64,000 nucleotides of DNA from Nonomuraea roseoviolacea subsp. carminata (GTDB lineage: Bacteria > Actinomycetota > Actinomycetes > Streptosporangiales > Streptosporangiaceae), in contig NZ_JAMZEC010000001.1 in assembly GCF_024172185.1 (NCBI RefSeq), positions 7,347,001 to 7,411,000 on the forward strand, given 5' to 3'. The position numbers and the translations under genes are program-made. Positions 47,478 through 56,060 of this stretch are shown piece by piece. Positions within the stretch are counted from its first letter, which is position 1. Each line of letters opens with the position of its first letter. A model generated the notes under the pieces. That model saw only the letters and a list, made by a program, of their open reading frames with translations. It was not told the DNA's origin and did not search any database.

Positions 47478-48785
47478 TCAGGCCGTGCCGGCCTCGGTGA
47501 CCTGCCGCTCCGCGCGGCGCGCCTTCTCGGCCAGCGCGTGCTCGTCCGTACGGGCGTCGTACCTCCGAAACCCCGGCAGCGCCGCGGCCAGGCCCGCCAC
47601 CGCCGCCACGCACAGCAGCCCGCCCGCCCCGAGCGAGAAGCGGGCGCCGCCCCAGCCGGCCATCAGCCCGGCGCGCGCGTTGCCCAGCATCGGGCCGCTG
47701 GCGTACGAGAGCAGCTCGATGCCCGCCAGGCGCCCGCGCAGCTCGTCCGGGATGGTCTGGTTCCAGATCGTCATCCGGAAGATGCCGCTGATCATGTCGG
47801 CCGCGCCGGCCAGCGCCAGGCAGGCGAACACCAGCCACACGCTCGGAGCGACCGCGGCCAGCGCCACCGCCGTGCCCCACACGGCCGCCGCGAGGATCAC
47901 GCCGAGGCCCTGCCGGTGCACCCGGGACGTCCAGCCGCCGGTGAGCGTGGCCACCAGGCCGCCCACGGCTCCGGCCGAGTAGAGCAGGCCGAGCGCCCGC
48001 GACGCGCCGAGCTGGTCGGCCAGGAACGGGAACAGCGCCGTGGACATGGCGAACACCATGGCCGCGATGTCCACGAGGTAGGTGCCCATGAGGTCACGCC
48101 GGCCGACGGCGTAGCGGACGCCCTCGACCAGCGAGCGCAGCGACGCCGGGGCGGCGTCCTCGGCCGGCGGGCGCGCGGTGGTGCGCCAGAGCAGCAGCAG
48201 CGACAGCACGAAGCTCAGCGTGTCGGCCGCGAACGCGGTGGCCGTGCCGAAGGAGGTCACGAGCAGGCCGCCGAGGGCCGGGGCGACGATCGCGCCGACG
48301 TTCCAGCGCAGGCTCTGCAGGACGGCCGCGGCGGCGAGCTGGTCATGCCGCACGACCTGCGGCGTCAGGGACTCCAGGCTGGGCCGCTGGAGCGAGCCGA
48401 TGCCCGTCGAGAGCGCGCCCACCACGTACAGCACCCACACCTGCGGGTCGGGCAGCAGCGCGTTGACCGTGAGCATCGCCGAGGTCAGGGCGAGGCCCAG
48501 CTCGCTGAGCAGGATGACCTTGCGCCGGTCGAGGGCGTCGGCGATCGCCCCGCCCCACAGCCCGCACACCACCATGGGTACGAACTCCGCCAGGCTCACC
48601 AGCCCGACCGCGAGGGGGGAGCCGGTCAGCTCCTTCATCTGGTACGGCACCGCGACGACCGTGATGAACGTGCCGAACATGGTCACCACGCCGGAGGCGG
48701 TGAGCAGGCGGTAGTCGCGGGAGTCGCGCAGCGGCCCGAGATCGGGCATCAGGCGGCGGAACAGGTCGAGGAGTCGTGGCGGCAC
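47478..48785 (-). CDS. MFS transporter (EntS/MFS_3-like)
   Basis: 435 residues, about 12 helices. N-terminal YRLLTASGVVTMFGTFITVV and GGAIADALDRRKVILLSE (motif A between helices 2 and 3) resemble the EntS/Bcr-like exporters; the late IPDELRGRLAGIELL segment is also common there. Exports a small molecule, unknown which; no siderophore genes are nearby. GTG 48785 has no ribosome site; GACAAT (48794-48799, minus strand) would start the mRNA 2 nt before it. It ends 6 bp from the convergent small gene. Confidence 0.85.
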   Translation of the reverse strand: MPPRLLDLFRRLMPDLGPLRDSRDYRLLTASGVVTMFGTFITVVAVPYQMKELTGSPLAVGLVSLAEFVPMVVCGLWGGAIADALDRRKVILLSELGLALTSAMLTVNALLPDPQVWVLYVVGALSTGIGSLQRPSLESLTPQVVRHDQLAAAAVLQSLRWNVGAIVAPALGGLLVTSFGTATAFAADTLSFVLSLLLLWRTTARPPAEDAAPASLRSLVEGVRYAVGRRDLMGTYLVDIAAMVFAMSTALFPFLADQLGASRALGLLYSAGAVGGLVATLTGGWTSRVHRQGLGVILAAAVWGTAVALAAVAPSVWLVFACLALAGAADMISGIFRMTIWNQTIPDELRGRLAGIELLSYASGPMLGNARAGLMAGWGGARFSLGAGGLLCVAAVAGLAAALPGFRRYDARTDEHALAEKARRAERQVTEAGTA

Positions 48786-48848
48786 GGGCGCTGATTGTCC
48801 CGGTTCGCGGGCGCCGGGGGCAAACGCTTTTCAGCGGGAAGCAGGTAC

Positions 48849-48887
48849 GCCGAGCGGCCCCCGGTGACGTTCCGGGGGCCGCTCGGC
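48849..48887 (-). terminator. Terminator after the SnoaL-like gene
   Basis: A perfect 16-bp stem (48849-48864 with 48872-48887), 7-nt loop, 27 bp past the stop of the minus-strand SnoaL-like gene and upstream of the MFS promoter. Confidence 0.75.
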
Positions 48888-48913
48888 GGAGGGGAGAGGG
48901 GGAGAGGAGGGGG

Positions 48914-49273
48914 TCAGGCGGCCGGGACCTTGTCGAGGAAGCCGAGCACCCGGGCGATCCTGCCGTCCTCGGCCAGCTCCACCACGTCGAACCCGACCGC
49001 CACCGGCTCGCCGCCCGCCGGCCCGAGGTGCCAGGTGAAGCGGGCGATGTCGTGGTGGGCGTCGAACACCTCGCCGGCGCTGAAGACGAGGCCGGGGAAC
49101 ATGCCCTGCGCGCCCTCGATCACGGCGGCGATCGCCTCGTGGCCGCGCACCTGGGCCAGCGGGTCGGTGTAGGCGCCGTCCTCGGTCCACAGCTCGGCGA
49201 CGGCCTTGGCGCGGGCGGCGGCGTCGGTCTCGTTCCAGGCGGCGACGTAGCGCTCGACCAGCTCAGCGTTCAT
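48914..49273 (-). CDS. SnoaL-like/NTF2-fold protein
   Basis: 119 residues: MNAELVERYVAAWNETDAAA and LWTEDGAYTDPLAQVRGHEAI are the common opening of SnoaL-like proteins, a fold used by isomerases, cyclases and small ligand binders. No catalytic assignment can be made. Probably one transcript with the membrane gene 45 bp upstream. ATG 49273 follows AAAGG. Confidence 0.85.
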   Translation of the reverse strand: MNAELVERYVAAWNETDAAARAKAVAELWTEDGAYTDPLAQVRGHEAIAAVIEGAQGMFPGLVFSAGEVFDAHHDIARFTWHLGPAGGEPVAVGFDVVELAEDGRIARVLGFLDKVPAA

Positions 49274-49318
49274 GATTTCTCAACCTTTCGCACGGGATGT
49301 TCAGTCAGGGGAAGGGGG

Positions 49319-49717
49319 TCAGCGGGCCCGGCGCAGGCCCATGATCTGCAGTTCGGCGAAGACCGCCACCACGAGGGCCTGGGCGACGGTCCACACCAGG
49401 CCGAGCACCGTGAACTCGGCGGAGTCGGCGACCGCGGCGACCAGGCTGGCGAGCGTCCAGGCGAGGTTCACGGCGATCACCGCCTTCGTCGCGGCGGCGT
49501 TGACGGGCCGGGTCGCCAGGACACCGACGGCCACGGCGTACACGAGGAGGAACGCCCCGATCCCGCGCAGCAGCCCGGCGCCGGGGCCGAGCAGGTCGGC
49601 GAGGGGGCCGGCCGCGGCCAGGTAGGCCAGGCCGTTGACCCCGGTGACGGCCGCGTCCGCGGCCAGGGCGAGGCGCAGGAACTTGGTCCGGTCGGTGGTG
49701 ACGGTCACGGCGGTCAT
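49319..49717 (-). CDS. Four-helix membrane protein of unknown function
   Basis: 132 residues, four hydrophobic segments of about 20 residues (ADAAVTGVNGLAYLAAAG, GIGAFLLVYAVAVGVLA, KAVIAVNLAWTLASLVAAVA, VLGLVWTVAQALVVAVFAEL). The pattern is like small integral membrane proteins annotated only as hypothetical. ATG 49717 has AAGGAG 7 nt upstream. It heads a two-gene unit with the SnoaL-like gene. Confidence 0.75.
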   Translation of the reverse strand: MTAVTVTTDRTKFLRLALAADAAVTGVNGLAYLAAAGPLADLLGPGAGLLRGIGAFLLVYAVAVGVLATRPVNAAATKAVIAVNLAWTLASLVAAVADSAEFTVLGLVWTVAQALVVAVFAELQIMGLRRAR

Positions 49718-49876
49718 CGCGGGCTCCTTCTCGGTGTTCCGGTCGTGGTGTTCCGGTCCTGGTGTCGGTGTTCGGTGCCGACAACCGAAAAGGTGTCATC
49801 CGGGAGTGGGGGCCCGCGATTACGCGCCAGGTAATGCGGGCGCCTATCTCCCCGCCGACCTGCCCGTACGCGGACG

Positions 49877-49908
49877 AAAAAAGGGCCGCCGGACGACGTC
49901 CGGCGGCC
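49877..49908 (-). terminator. Terminator with T-run after the acyl-CoA ligase gene
   Basis: An 11-bp perfect stem (49884-49894 with 49898-49908) followed on the minus strand by six T residues (49877-49882, shown as A on the plus strand). This is the most textbook-like terminator in the window. Confidence 0.9.
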
Positions 49909-49926
49909 ACGACGGGCAAGAGAGGG

Positions 49927-51588
49927 TCACGGCCCGAGGATCTCCCGGCGCAGCCGGGTCTTGAGGATCTTGCCGCCGGGGTTGCGCGGCAGCTCCTCCT
50001 CCCGGAACCACACGTGGACCGGGATCTTGAACTTGGCGATCCGCCCGTCCAGGAACCCGCGCAGCTCGTCGGCGGTGAGGGCGGCCCCGGGCGCGAGGCG
50101 GACCACCGCGCCCACCTCCTCGCCCAGCTCGTCGTGCGGCACGCCGATCACCGCGACGTCGTCCACGGCCGGGTGCTCGAACAGGGCGGCCTCGACCTCG
50201 GCGCAGTAGACGTTCTCGCCGCCCCGGATCACCATGTCCTTGGCCCGGTCGACGATGTAGACGAAGCCCTCCTCGTCGATCCTCGCCAGGTCGCCCGTGT
50301 GCAGCCAGCCGTCGACGAACGTCTCGGCCGTGGCCCGCGGCTGGTTCCAGTAGCCCATGATGACGTTCGGCCCGCGCACGCACAGCTCGCCCACCTCGCC
50401 GCGCGGCAGCTCCTCGCCGGCCGGGTCCACCACGCGCACGTCCACCACGGCCGAGGGCAGGCCGATGCTGTCGGGCCGGGACAGGTAGTCGGGCCCGCCG
50501 TTGCCGATGGCCAGGGCGGTCGTCTCCGTCATGCCGTAGCCGTTGGAGGTGGCGCGCTGCGGGAGGTGGGCGGTGATGCGCTCCAGCAGCTTGGGCGGGG
50601 CGGGCGCGCCGCCGTAGCCGACGGTGGTGAGCGAGGACAGGTCGTGCTCGGCGAAGTCGGGGTGCGACATGAGCTGCCACGCGTTGGTCGGCACGCCGAT
50701 CATGGTGGTGACCCGCTCGCGCTCGATGATCCGCAGCGCCTGCCCGGCGTCCCACTTGTACATGAGCACCAGCCCGCCGCCGGCGAACATCGTCGTGGTC
50801 AGCGCCGAGAAGCATCCGGTGACGTGGAACAGCGGCACGGTCAGCAGCGTCACCCGCCGCTGGCCGGCGGCCTCGGAGATGTCCTTGCCGGCCAGGGCGA
50901 CCGCCCGCATGAGCCCGTAGGCGACGGTCATGGGCGACTGGCCGAGGTTGCGGTGGCTGCCGAGCGCGCCCTTGGGGTGCCCGGTCGTGCCCGAGGTGTA
51001 GAAGATCGTGGCCGGGTCCTCGGGCGACAGCTCGACGTCGGGGAGACGCGCCTCGGGGCCGGGCTCGCCGACGACCTCGGCGAACGTGCGCGCGCCGGGA
51101 GGCGCCTCGCCCCGGGCCACGATGAGCGGCAGGCCGGTCGGGGCCAGGAGGGGAGCCCGTTCGGCGTCGGCGATCAGCACCTTGGCGCCCGAGTCGGAGA
51201 CGCCGTAGGCCAGCTCCGGCTCGGTCCACCACGCGTTCAGCGGTACGGCGACGGCGCCGGCGGCGAGCGCGGCCGAGAAGGCGACGACCCATTCGGGGTA
51301 GTTGCGCATGGCCACGGCCACCCGGTCGCCCTTGGCGACCCCGTAGTCCTCCACGAGCCGGGTGGCCAGCGCCGCCACCCTCCGATAGTGCTCCTCGAAG
51401 GTGATGTGCTCGTCCTCGTAGACGAGGAAGACCTTGTCGCCGTGGAAGCGGCTGATGTCGAGCAGGGCTCGGAAGTGGGCGGGCGCGTGCTTCCAGGTGC
51501 GTACCCCGGTGCGGCCGATCTCCTCCACCTCGAACAGCTGGCCGGGCCCGGTGAGCTGGGCTTCCACCTGGGCATGCGTGAGGGTCAT
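49927..51588 (-). CDS. AMP-forming acyl-CoA synthetase (FadD-like)
   Basis: 553 residues of the ANL superfamily. The P-loop-like motif YTSGTTGHPKGA, the adenylate motif GYGMTETTA, the hinge region YIVDRAKDMVIRGGENVY and the C-terminal catalytic Lys in NPGGKILKTRL are all present. Activates a carboxylic acid to its CoA thioester; fatty-acid or related substrate is likely but unspecified. ATG 51588 has GGGAG 8 nt upstream; the frame extends 14 codons further without a site. A palindrome 45 bp upstream suggests TetR-type control. Confidence 0.92.
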   Translation of the reverse strand: MTLTHAQVEAQLTGPGQLFEVEEIGRTGVRTWKHAPAHFRALLDISRFHGDKVFLVYEDEHITFEEHYRRVAALATRLVEDYGVAKGDRVAVAMRNYPEWVVAFSAALAAGAVAVPLNAWWTEPELAYGVSDSGAKVLIADAERAPLLAPTGLPLIVARGEAPPGARTFAEVVGEPGPEARLPDVELSPEDPATIFYTSGTTGHPKGALGSHRNLGQSPMTVAYGLMRAVALAGKDISEAAGQRRVTLLTVPLFHVTGCFSALTTTMFAGGGLVLMYKWDAGQALRIIERERVTTMIGVPTNAWQLMSHPDFAEHDLSSLTTVGYGGAPAPPKLLERITAHLPQRATSNGYGMTETTALAIGNGGPDYLSRPDSIGLPSAVVDVRVVDPAGEELPRGEVGELCVRGPNVIMGYWNQPRATAETFVDGWLHTGDLARIDEEGFVYIVDRAKDMVIRGGENVYCAEVEAALFEHPAVDDVAVIGVPHDELGEEVGAVVRLAPGAALTADELRGFLDGRIAKFKIPVHVWFREEELPRNPGGKILKTRLRREILGP

Positions 51589-51632
51589 GCGCAGACTCCC
51601 GCGATGAGACGGCTGGTCCGGAAGCCTCACAG

Positions 51633-51648
51633 TACCGACCGGTAGGTA
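51633..51648. promoter_or_regulatory. TetR-type operator candidate upstream of the acyl-CoA ligase
   Basis: TACCGACCGGTAGGTA is a 16-bp palindrome with one mismatched pair (TACCNACCGGTNGGTA). It overlaps a -10-like TACTGT on the minus strand. Dyads of this form are typical TetR-family sites near lipid-metabolism genes; no regulator gene is adjacent. Confidence 0.55.
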
Positions 51649-51728
51649 CGGCGCGCTAGAGCAACATTCCGTTCATACCGTGCGCAGGGGAAACGCCGGT
51701 GTCCACGGCGCGCCGCACCCCCTCCGAC

Positions 51729-51798
51729 TTGCATGTTCTTGCTCTGCCGTGCATCATTTCTGCAAGCAAGGACATGAGAAGTGATGCATGACTATGCA
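51729..51798 (+). promoter_or_regulatory. arg operon control region with ARG boxes
   Basis: TGCATGACTATGCA (51785-51798) matches the TGCAT-N-ATGCA half-site pattern of ArgR boxes and lies just before the argC ribosome site. A weaker box, TGCATCATTTCTGCA (51750-51764), is 20 bp upstream. TTGCAT (51729-51734) and CATCAT (51752-51757), 17 bp apart, are a possible promoter overlapped by the first box. argR is in the same operon, so feedback repression by arginine-bound ArgR is expected. Confidence 0.7.
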
Positions 51799-51813
51799 GA
51801 CCTGGAGGTAGGG

Positions 51814-52836
51814 ATGAGGGCGGCGGTCGCGGGTGCCAGCGGCTACGCGGGAGGCGAGCTGCTGCGGCTGCTGCTCGGCCATCCCGAGTTCGAGATCGGC
51901 GCGCTGACCGCGGCCTCCAGTGCCGGCACCCCGCTCGGCGCCCACCAGCCCCACCTGGCGCCGCTGGCCGGCCGGGTCATCGAGGAGACCACCGCCGAGG
52001 CGCTCGCCGGCCACGACGTCGTCTTCCTCGCGCTGCCGCACGGCCACTCCGCCGCCGTCGCCGCCGCCCTGGGCGAGGACACGCTCGTGGTCGACTGCGG
52101 CGCCGACCACCGGCTCGCCGACCCCGCCGCCTGGCAGGAGTTCTACGGCGGCGAGCACGCCGGCACCTGGCCCTACGGCCTGCCCGAGCTGCCCGGCCAG
52201 CGCGAGGTGCTCAAGAGCGCCCGCCGCGTCGCCGTCCCCGGCTGCTACCCCACCTCGGTCCTGCTGGCCCTGGCCCCCGCCTTCGCCGCCGGCCTGGCCG
52301 AGCCCGACGTCGTCGTGGTCGCCGCCAGCGGCACCAGCGGCGCCGGCCGCTCGCTCAAGACCCACCTGCTCGGCAGCGAGGTCATGGGCTCCGTCAGCGC
52401 GTACGGCGTGGGCGGCGTCCACCGGCACACCCCCGAGATGGAGCAGGGCCTGTCGAACGTCGCCGGCACCCCGGTGCGCGTGTCGTTCACCCCGACGCTC
52501 GCCCCGATGAGCCGCGGCATCCTCGCCACCTGCACCGCCCCCGCCGCCCCCGGGCTCACCCGCGCGGCCGTCCGCGAGGCGTACGAGAGCGCGCTGGCCA
52601 CCGAGCCGTTCGTCCGGCTCCTGCCGGAGGGCGTCTGGCCCGCCACCTCCATGACCTACGGCGCCAACACCGCGGCCGTGCAGGTGACGCTCGACGAGCG
52701 CGCCGGCCGCCTCGTCGCCGTCATCGCCATCGACAACCTCACCAAGGGCACCGCCGGAGGCGCGCTCCAGAGCGCCAACCTCGCCCTCGGCCTGCCCGAA
52801 GAGCTCGGTCTCCCCACGACAGGAGTCGCCCCATGA
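51814..52836 (+). CDS. argC: N-acetyl-gamma-glutamyl-phosphate reductase
   Basis: 340 residues. NADP-binding VAGASGYAGGELLRLL at the N-terminus; catalytic Cys in VPGCYPTSV; family block GVGGVHRHTPE. Third step of the acetylated arginine pathway. ATG 51814 has GGAGG 5 nt upstream; a longer frame from 51781 would run through the ARG box. Overlaps argJ by 4 bp (ATGA), as do most junctions in this operon. Confidence 0.97.
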   Translation: MRAAVAGASGYAGGELLRLLLGHPEFEIGALTAASSAGTPLGAHQPHLAPLAGRVIEETTAEALAGHDVVFLALPHGHSAAVAAALGEDTLVVDCGADHRLADPAAWQEFYGGEHAGTWPYGLPELPGQREVLKSARRVAVPGCYPTSVLLALAPAFAAGLAEPDVVVVAASGTSGAGRSLKTHLLGSEVMGSVSAYGVGGVHRHTPEMEQGLSNVAGTPVRVSFTPTLAPMSRGILATCTAPAAPGLTRAAVREAYESALATEPFVRLLPEGVWPATSMTYGANTAAVQVTLDERAGRLVAVIAIDNLTKGTAGGALQSANLALGLPEELGLPTTGVAP

Positions 52837-53984
52837 GCGTGACCGCCCCCCTCGGCTTCCGGGCCGCGGGCATCGCCGCCGGGATCAAGTCCGGCGGCTC
52901 CCGCGACCTCGCCCTCGTCGTCAACGACGGGCCCAGCCGCGCCGCCGCCGGCGTCTTCACCGCCAACCGCGTGAAGGCCGCCCCCGTGCTGTGGTCGCAG
53001 CAGGTCCTCAGCGGCGGCAGGGTGCGGGCGGTCGTCCTCAACTCCGGAGGCGCCAACGCCTGCACCGGCCCCGAGGGCTTCCAGGACACCCACGCCACCG
53101 CCGAGCGGGTGGCCGACGTCCTCGGCGACTCCGCCGGCGAGATCGCCGTCTGCTCCACCGGCCTCATCGGCGAGCGGCTGCCCATGGACGCCCTGCTGCC
53201 CGGCGTCGACCAGGCCGCCGCCCAGCTCTCCCGCGACGGCGGCCTGGCCGCCGCCGACGCGATCCGCACCACCGACACCGTCTCCAAGATCTCGTTCAAG
53301 CGGGCCGACGGCTACATGGTCGGCGGCATGGCCAAGGGCGCCGGCATGCTCGCCCCCGCCCTGGCCACCATGCTCTGCGTGATCACCACCGACGCCGACC
53401 TGACCAGCGGCCAGCTCGACGCCGTGCTGCGCCGGGCCACCTCCCGCACCTTCGACCGGCTCGACGCCGACGGCTGCATGTCCACCAACGACACCGTGCT
53501 GCTGCTGGCCAGCGGCGCCTCCGGCGTCGTGCCCGACCTGGCCGAGTTCGAGCAGAAGGTCACCGAGGTCTGCGCCGACCTGGCCCGCCAGCTCCTCGTC
53601 GACGCCGAGGGCGCCACCAAGGCCGTCGCCGTCGAGGTCGTCGGCGCCGCCACCGAGGACGACGCGCTGCTCGTCGGCCGCGCCGTCGCCCGCTCCAACC
53701 TGCTCAAGTGCGCCGTCCACGGCGAGGACCCCAACTGGGGCCGCGTGCTGTCCGCCGTCGGCACCACCTCCGCCGCGTTCGAGCCCGACCGGGTCAACGT
53801 CGCCATCAACGGCATCTGGATCTGCCGCGGCGGCGCCGTCGGCGACGACCGGTCCAAGGTGGACATGCGCCCTCGCGACGTGACCATCACCATCGACCTG
53901 TCGGCGGGCGCCCAGTCGGCCACGATCCACACCACCGACCTGACCGCCGCCTACGTCCACGAGAACTCGGCGTACTCGTCATGA
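52833..53984 (+). CDS. argJ: Glutamate N-acetyltransferase (ornithine acetyltransferase) ArgJ
   Basis: 383 residues. The self-cleavage site is GMLAPALATML, where Thr179 becomes the nucleophile of the beta chain. Transfers the acetyl group from N-acetylornithine to glutamate, closing the acetyl cycle; some ArgJ also use acetyl-CoA, and no separate argA is seen in this window. Start and stop overlap argC and argB by ATGA. Confidence 0.97.
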   Translation: MSVTAPLGFRAAGIAAGIKSGGSRDLALVVNDGPSRAAAGVFTANRVKAAPVLWSQQVLSGGRVRAVVLNSGGANACTGPEGFQDTHATAERVADVLGDSAGEIAVCSTGLIGERLPMDALLPGVDQAAAQLSRDGGLAAADAIRTTDTVSKISFKRADGYMVGGMAKGAGMLAPALATMLCVITTDADLTSGQLDAVLRRATSRTFDRLDADGCMSTNDTVLLLASGASGVVPDLAEFEQKVTEVCADLARQLLVDAEGATKAVAVEVVGAATEDDALLVGRAVARSNLLKCAVHGEDPNWGRVLSAVGTTSAAFEPDRVNVAINGIWICRGGAVGDDRSKVDMRPRDVTITIDLSAGAQSATIHTTDLTAAYVHENSAYSS

Positions 53985-54889
53985 CCGCCGCCCCCGGAAC
54001 CGGCCCGTCGCTGCGGGCCGACGGCGCCCACGCCAAGGCCGGCACGCTCATCGAGGCGCTGCCCTGGCTCACCCGCTTCCACGGCGCGACCGTCGTCGTC
54101 AAGTACGGCGGCAACGCCATGACCGAGGACGCGCTCAAGGCCGGCTTCGCCGAGGACATCGTCTTCCTGCGCCACGCCGGGCTGCGCCCGGTCGTCGTCC
54201 ACGGCGGCGGCCCCCAGATCAGCGAGCACCTCGACCGGCTCGGCATCGAGTCCACCTTCACCGCCGGCCTGCGCGTCACCACGCCCGAGGCCATGCAGGT
54301 CGTCCGCATGGTGCTGGTCGGCCAGGTCAACCGCGACGTCGTCGGCCTGATCAACCGGCACGGCCCGTTCGCGGTCGGCCTGTCCGGCGAGGACGCCCAC
54401 CTTTTCACCGCCGAGCGCAAGCACGCGATCGTCGACGGCGAGCCCGTGGACATCGGCCAGGTCGGCGACATCGTCAGGGTCGAGCCCGGCGCGGTGCGCG
54501 CGCTCATCGACGACGGCCGCGTCCCGGTCGTCTCCAGCGTCGCCCGCGGCGAGGACGGCCAGGTCTACAACGTCAACGCCGACACCGCCGCCGCAGCGCT
54601 CGCCGTCGCGCTCGGCGCCCAGAAGCTCATCGTCCTCACCGACGTCGAGGGCCTGTACGCCAACTGGCCCGACGACACCGACGTCATCGACCAGCTCGGC
54701 GCCACCGAGCTGGAGAGCCTGATGCCCACCCTGTCCAGCGGCATGGTGCCCAAGATGGAGGCATGCCTGACCGCGGTGCGGGGAGGCGTGCCCCAGGCGC
54801 ACGTCCTCGACGGACGGGTGCCCCACGCCCTCCTGCTGGAGATCTTCACCGACGAAGGAATCGGAACCATGGTGATGCCCGATGAGTGA
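53981..54889 (+). CDS. argB: Acetylglutamate kinase
   Basis: 302 residues. VVVKYGGNAM (ATP-binding Lys) and PVVVHGGGPQIS, GLRVTTPEAM, and a late SSGMVPKMEA segment define the family. Second step of the pathway and usual target of arginine feedback inhibition; the N-terminal extension (about 20 residues before the kinase core) fits the arginine-sensitive hexameric type. Overlaps argJ (4 bp) and argD (8 bp). Confidence 0.97.
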   Translation: MTAAPGTGPSLRADGAHAKAGTLIEALPWLTRFHGATVVVKYGGNAMTEDALKAGFAEDIVFLRHAGLRPVVVHGGGPQISEHLDRLGIESTFTAGLRVTTPEAMQVVRMVLVGQVNRDVVGLINRHGPFAVGLSGEDAHLFTAERKHAIVDGEPVDIGQVGDIVRVEPGAVRALIDDGRVPVVSSVARGEDGQVYNVNADTAAAALAVALGAQKLIVLTDVEGLYANWPDDTDVIDQLGATELESLMPTLSSGMVPKMEACLTAVRGGVPQAHVLDGRVPHALLLEIFTDEGIGTMVMPDE

Positions 54890-56060
54890 GCAGCCCAGTC
54901 TGTTCGACCGGTTCGAGCGGGCGTTCATGCCCAACTACGGCGTCCCGCCGGTCGCGCTGGCCCGCGGCGAGGGCACCCGCGTCTGGGACGTGGACGGCAA
55001 GGAGTACCTCGACTTCATCGGCGGCATCGCGGTCAGCTCCCTCGGCCACGCCCACCCGGCGCTGGTCGAGGCCGTCTCCCGTCAGGTGGCGACCATCGCC
55101 CACACCAGCAACCTGTTCCTGCACGAGCCCGAGGTGCTGCTCGCCGAGCGGCTCCAGGAGCTGCTCAAGGCGCCCATGCGCGTCTTCCTCGCCAACTCCG
55201 GCACCGAGGCCAACGAGGCGGCCTACAAGCTCGCGCTCAAGTACGGCCGGCGCGAGGGCCGCAGCTACTTCGTCGCCGCCGAGAACGGCTTCCACGGCCG
55301 CACCATCGGCGCCCTGTCGCTGACCGGCAAGAAGGCCATTCGCGACCAGTTCGGCCCGTTCCCGGTCGACGTCCGCTTCGTCCCCTACGGCGACGCCGAC
55401 GCGCTCAAGGAGGCCGTGACCGGCGACTGCATCGCCGTCTTCCTGGAGCCCACCCAGGGCGAGGCCGGCGTCGTCCCGCCGCCCGACGGCTACCTCGTCG
55501 CGGCCCGCGAGATCTGCGACGCCACCGGCGCACTGCTCGTGGCCGACGAGATCCAGTCGGCGATCGGCCGCACCGGCCACTGGTTCGCCCACCAGGCCGA
55601 CGGCGTCACCCCCGACATCCTCACCCTGGCCAAGGGCCTCGGCGGCGGCCTGCCGATCGGCGCGTGCGTCGGCTTCGGCGCGGCCGGCACCCTGTTCGAC
55701 AAGGGCGACCACGGCTCCACCTTCGGCGGCAACCCGGTCGCCTGCGCCGCCGCCCTCGCCGTCCTCGACCACGTCGACCTCGGCCACGTGCGGAAGGCCG
55801 CGACCCGGCTGCGCGACGGCCTGGAGGCGATCGCCCACCCGCTGCTCAAGGGCGTGCGCGGGCGCGGCCTCTGGCTCGCCACCGTGCTGACCGAGCCGGT
55901 CTCCGGCCGCGTCCAGGAGGCCGCCGCCGGCGCCGGGTTCCTCGTCAACGCGCTGCAGCCCGACGCCGTACGGCTCGCCCCGCCGCTCGTCGTCACCGAG
56001 GCCGAGATCGACGCGTTCGTGTCCGCGTTCCCCGCGATCCTCACGGAGGCCGCCCGGTGA
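54882..56060 (+). CDS. argD: Acetylornithine aminotransferase
   Basis: 392 residues, PLP fold-type I class III. SNSGTEANE-like block (FLANSGTEANEAAYKLA), ENGFHGRTIGAL, VADEIQSAIGRTG, and the PLP Lys in LTLAKGLGGGLPIG. Makes N-acetylornithine from the semialdehyde and glutamate. Start ATG 54882 lies inside argB; stop overlaps argF (GTGA). Confidence 0.97.
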   Translation: MSEQPSLFDRFERAFMPNYGVPPVALARGEGTRVWDVDGKEYLDFIGGIAVSSLGHAHPALVEAVSRQVATIAHTSNLFLHEPEVLLAERLQELLKAPMRVFLANSGTEANEAAYKLALKYGRREGRSYFVAAENGFHGRTIGALSLTGKKAIRDQFGPFPVDVRFVPYGDADALKEAVTGDCIAVFLEPTQGEAGVVPPPDGYLVAAREICDATGALLVADEIQSAIGRTGHWFAHQADGVTPDILTLAKGLGGGLPIGACVGFGAAGTLFDKGDHGSTFGGNPVACAAALAVLDHVDLGHVRKAATRLRDGLEAIAHPLLKGVRGRGLWLATVLTEPVSGRVQEAAAGAGFLVNALQPDAVRLAPPLVVTEAEIDAFVSAFPAILTEAAR

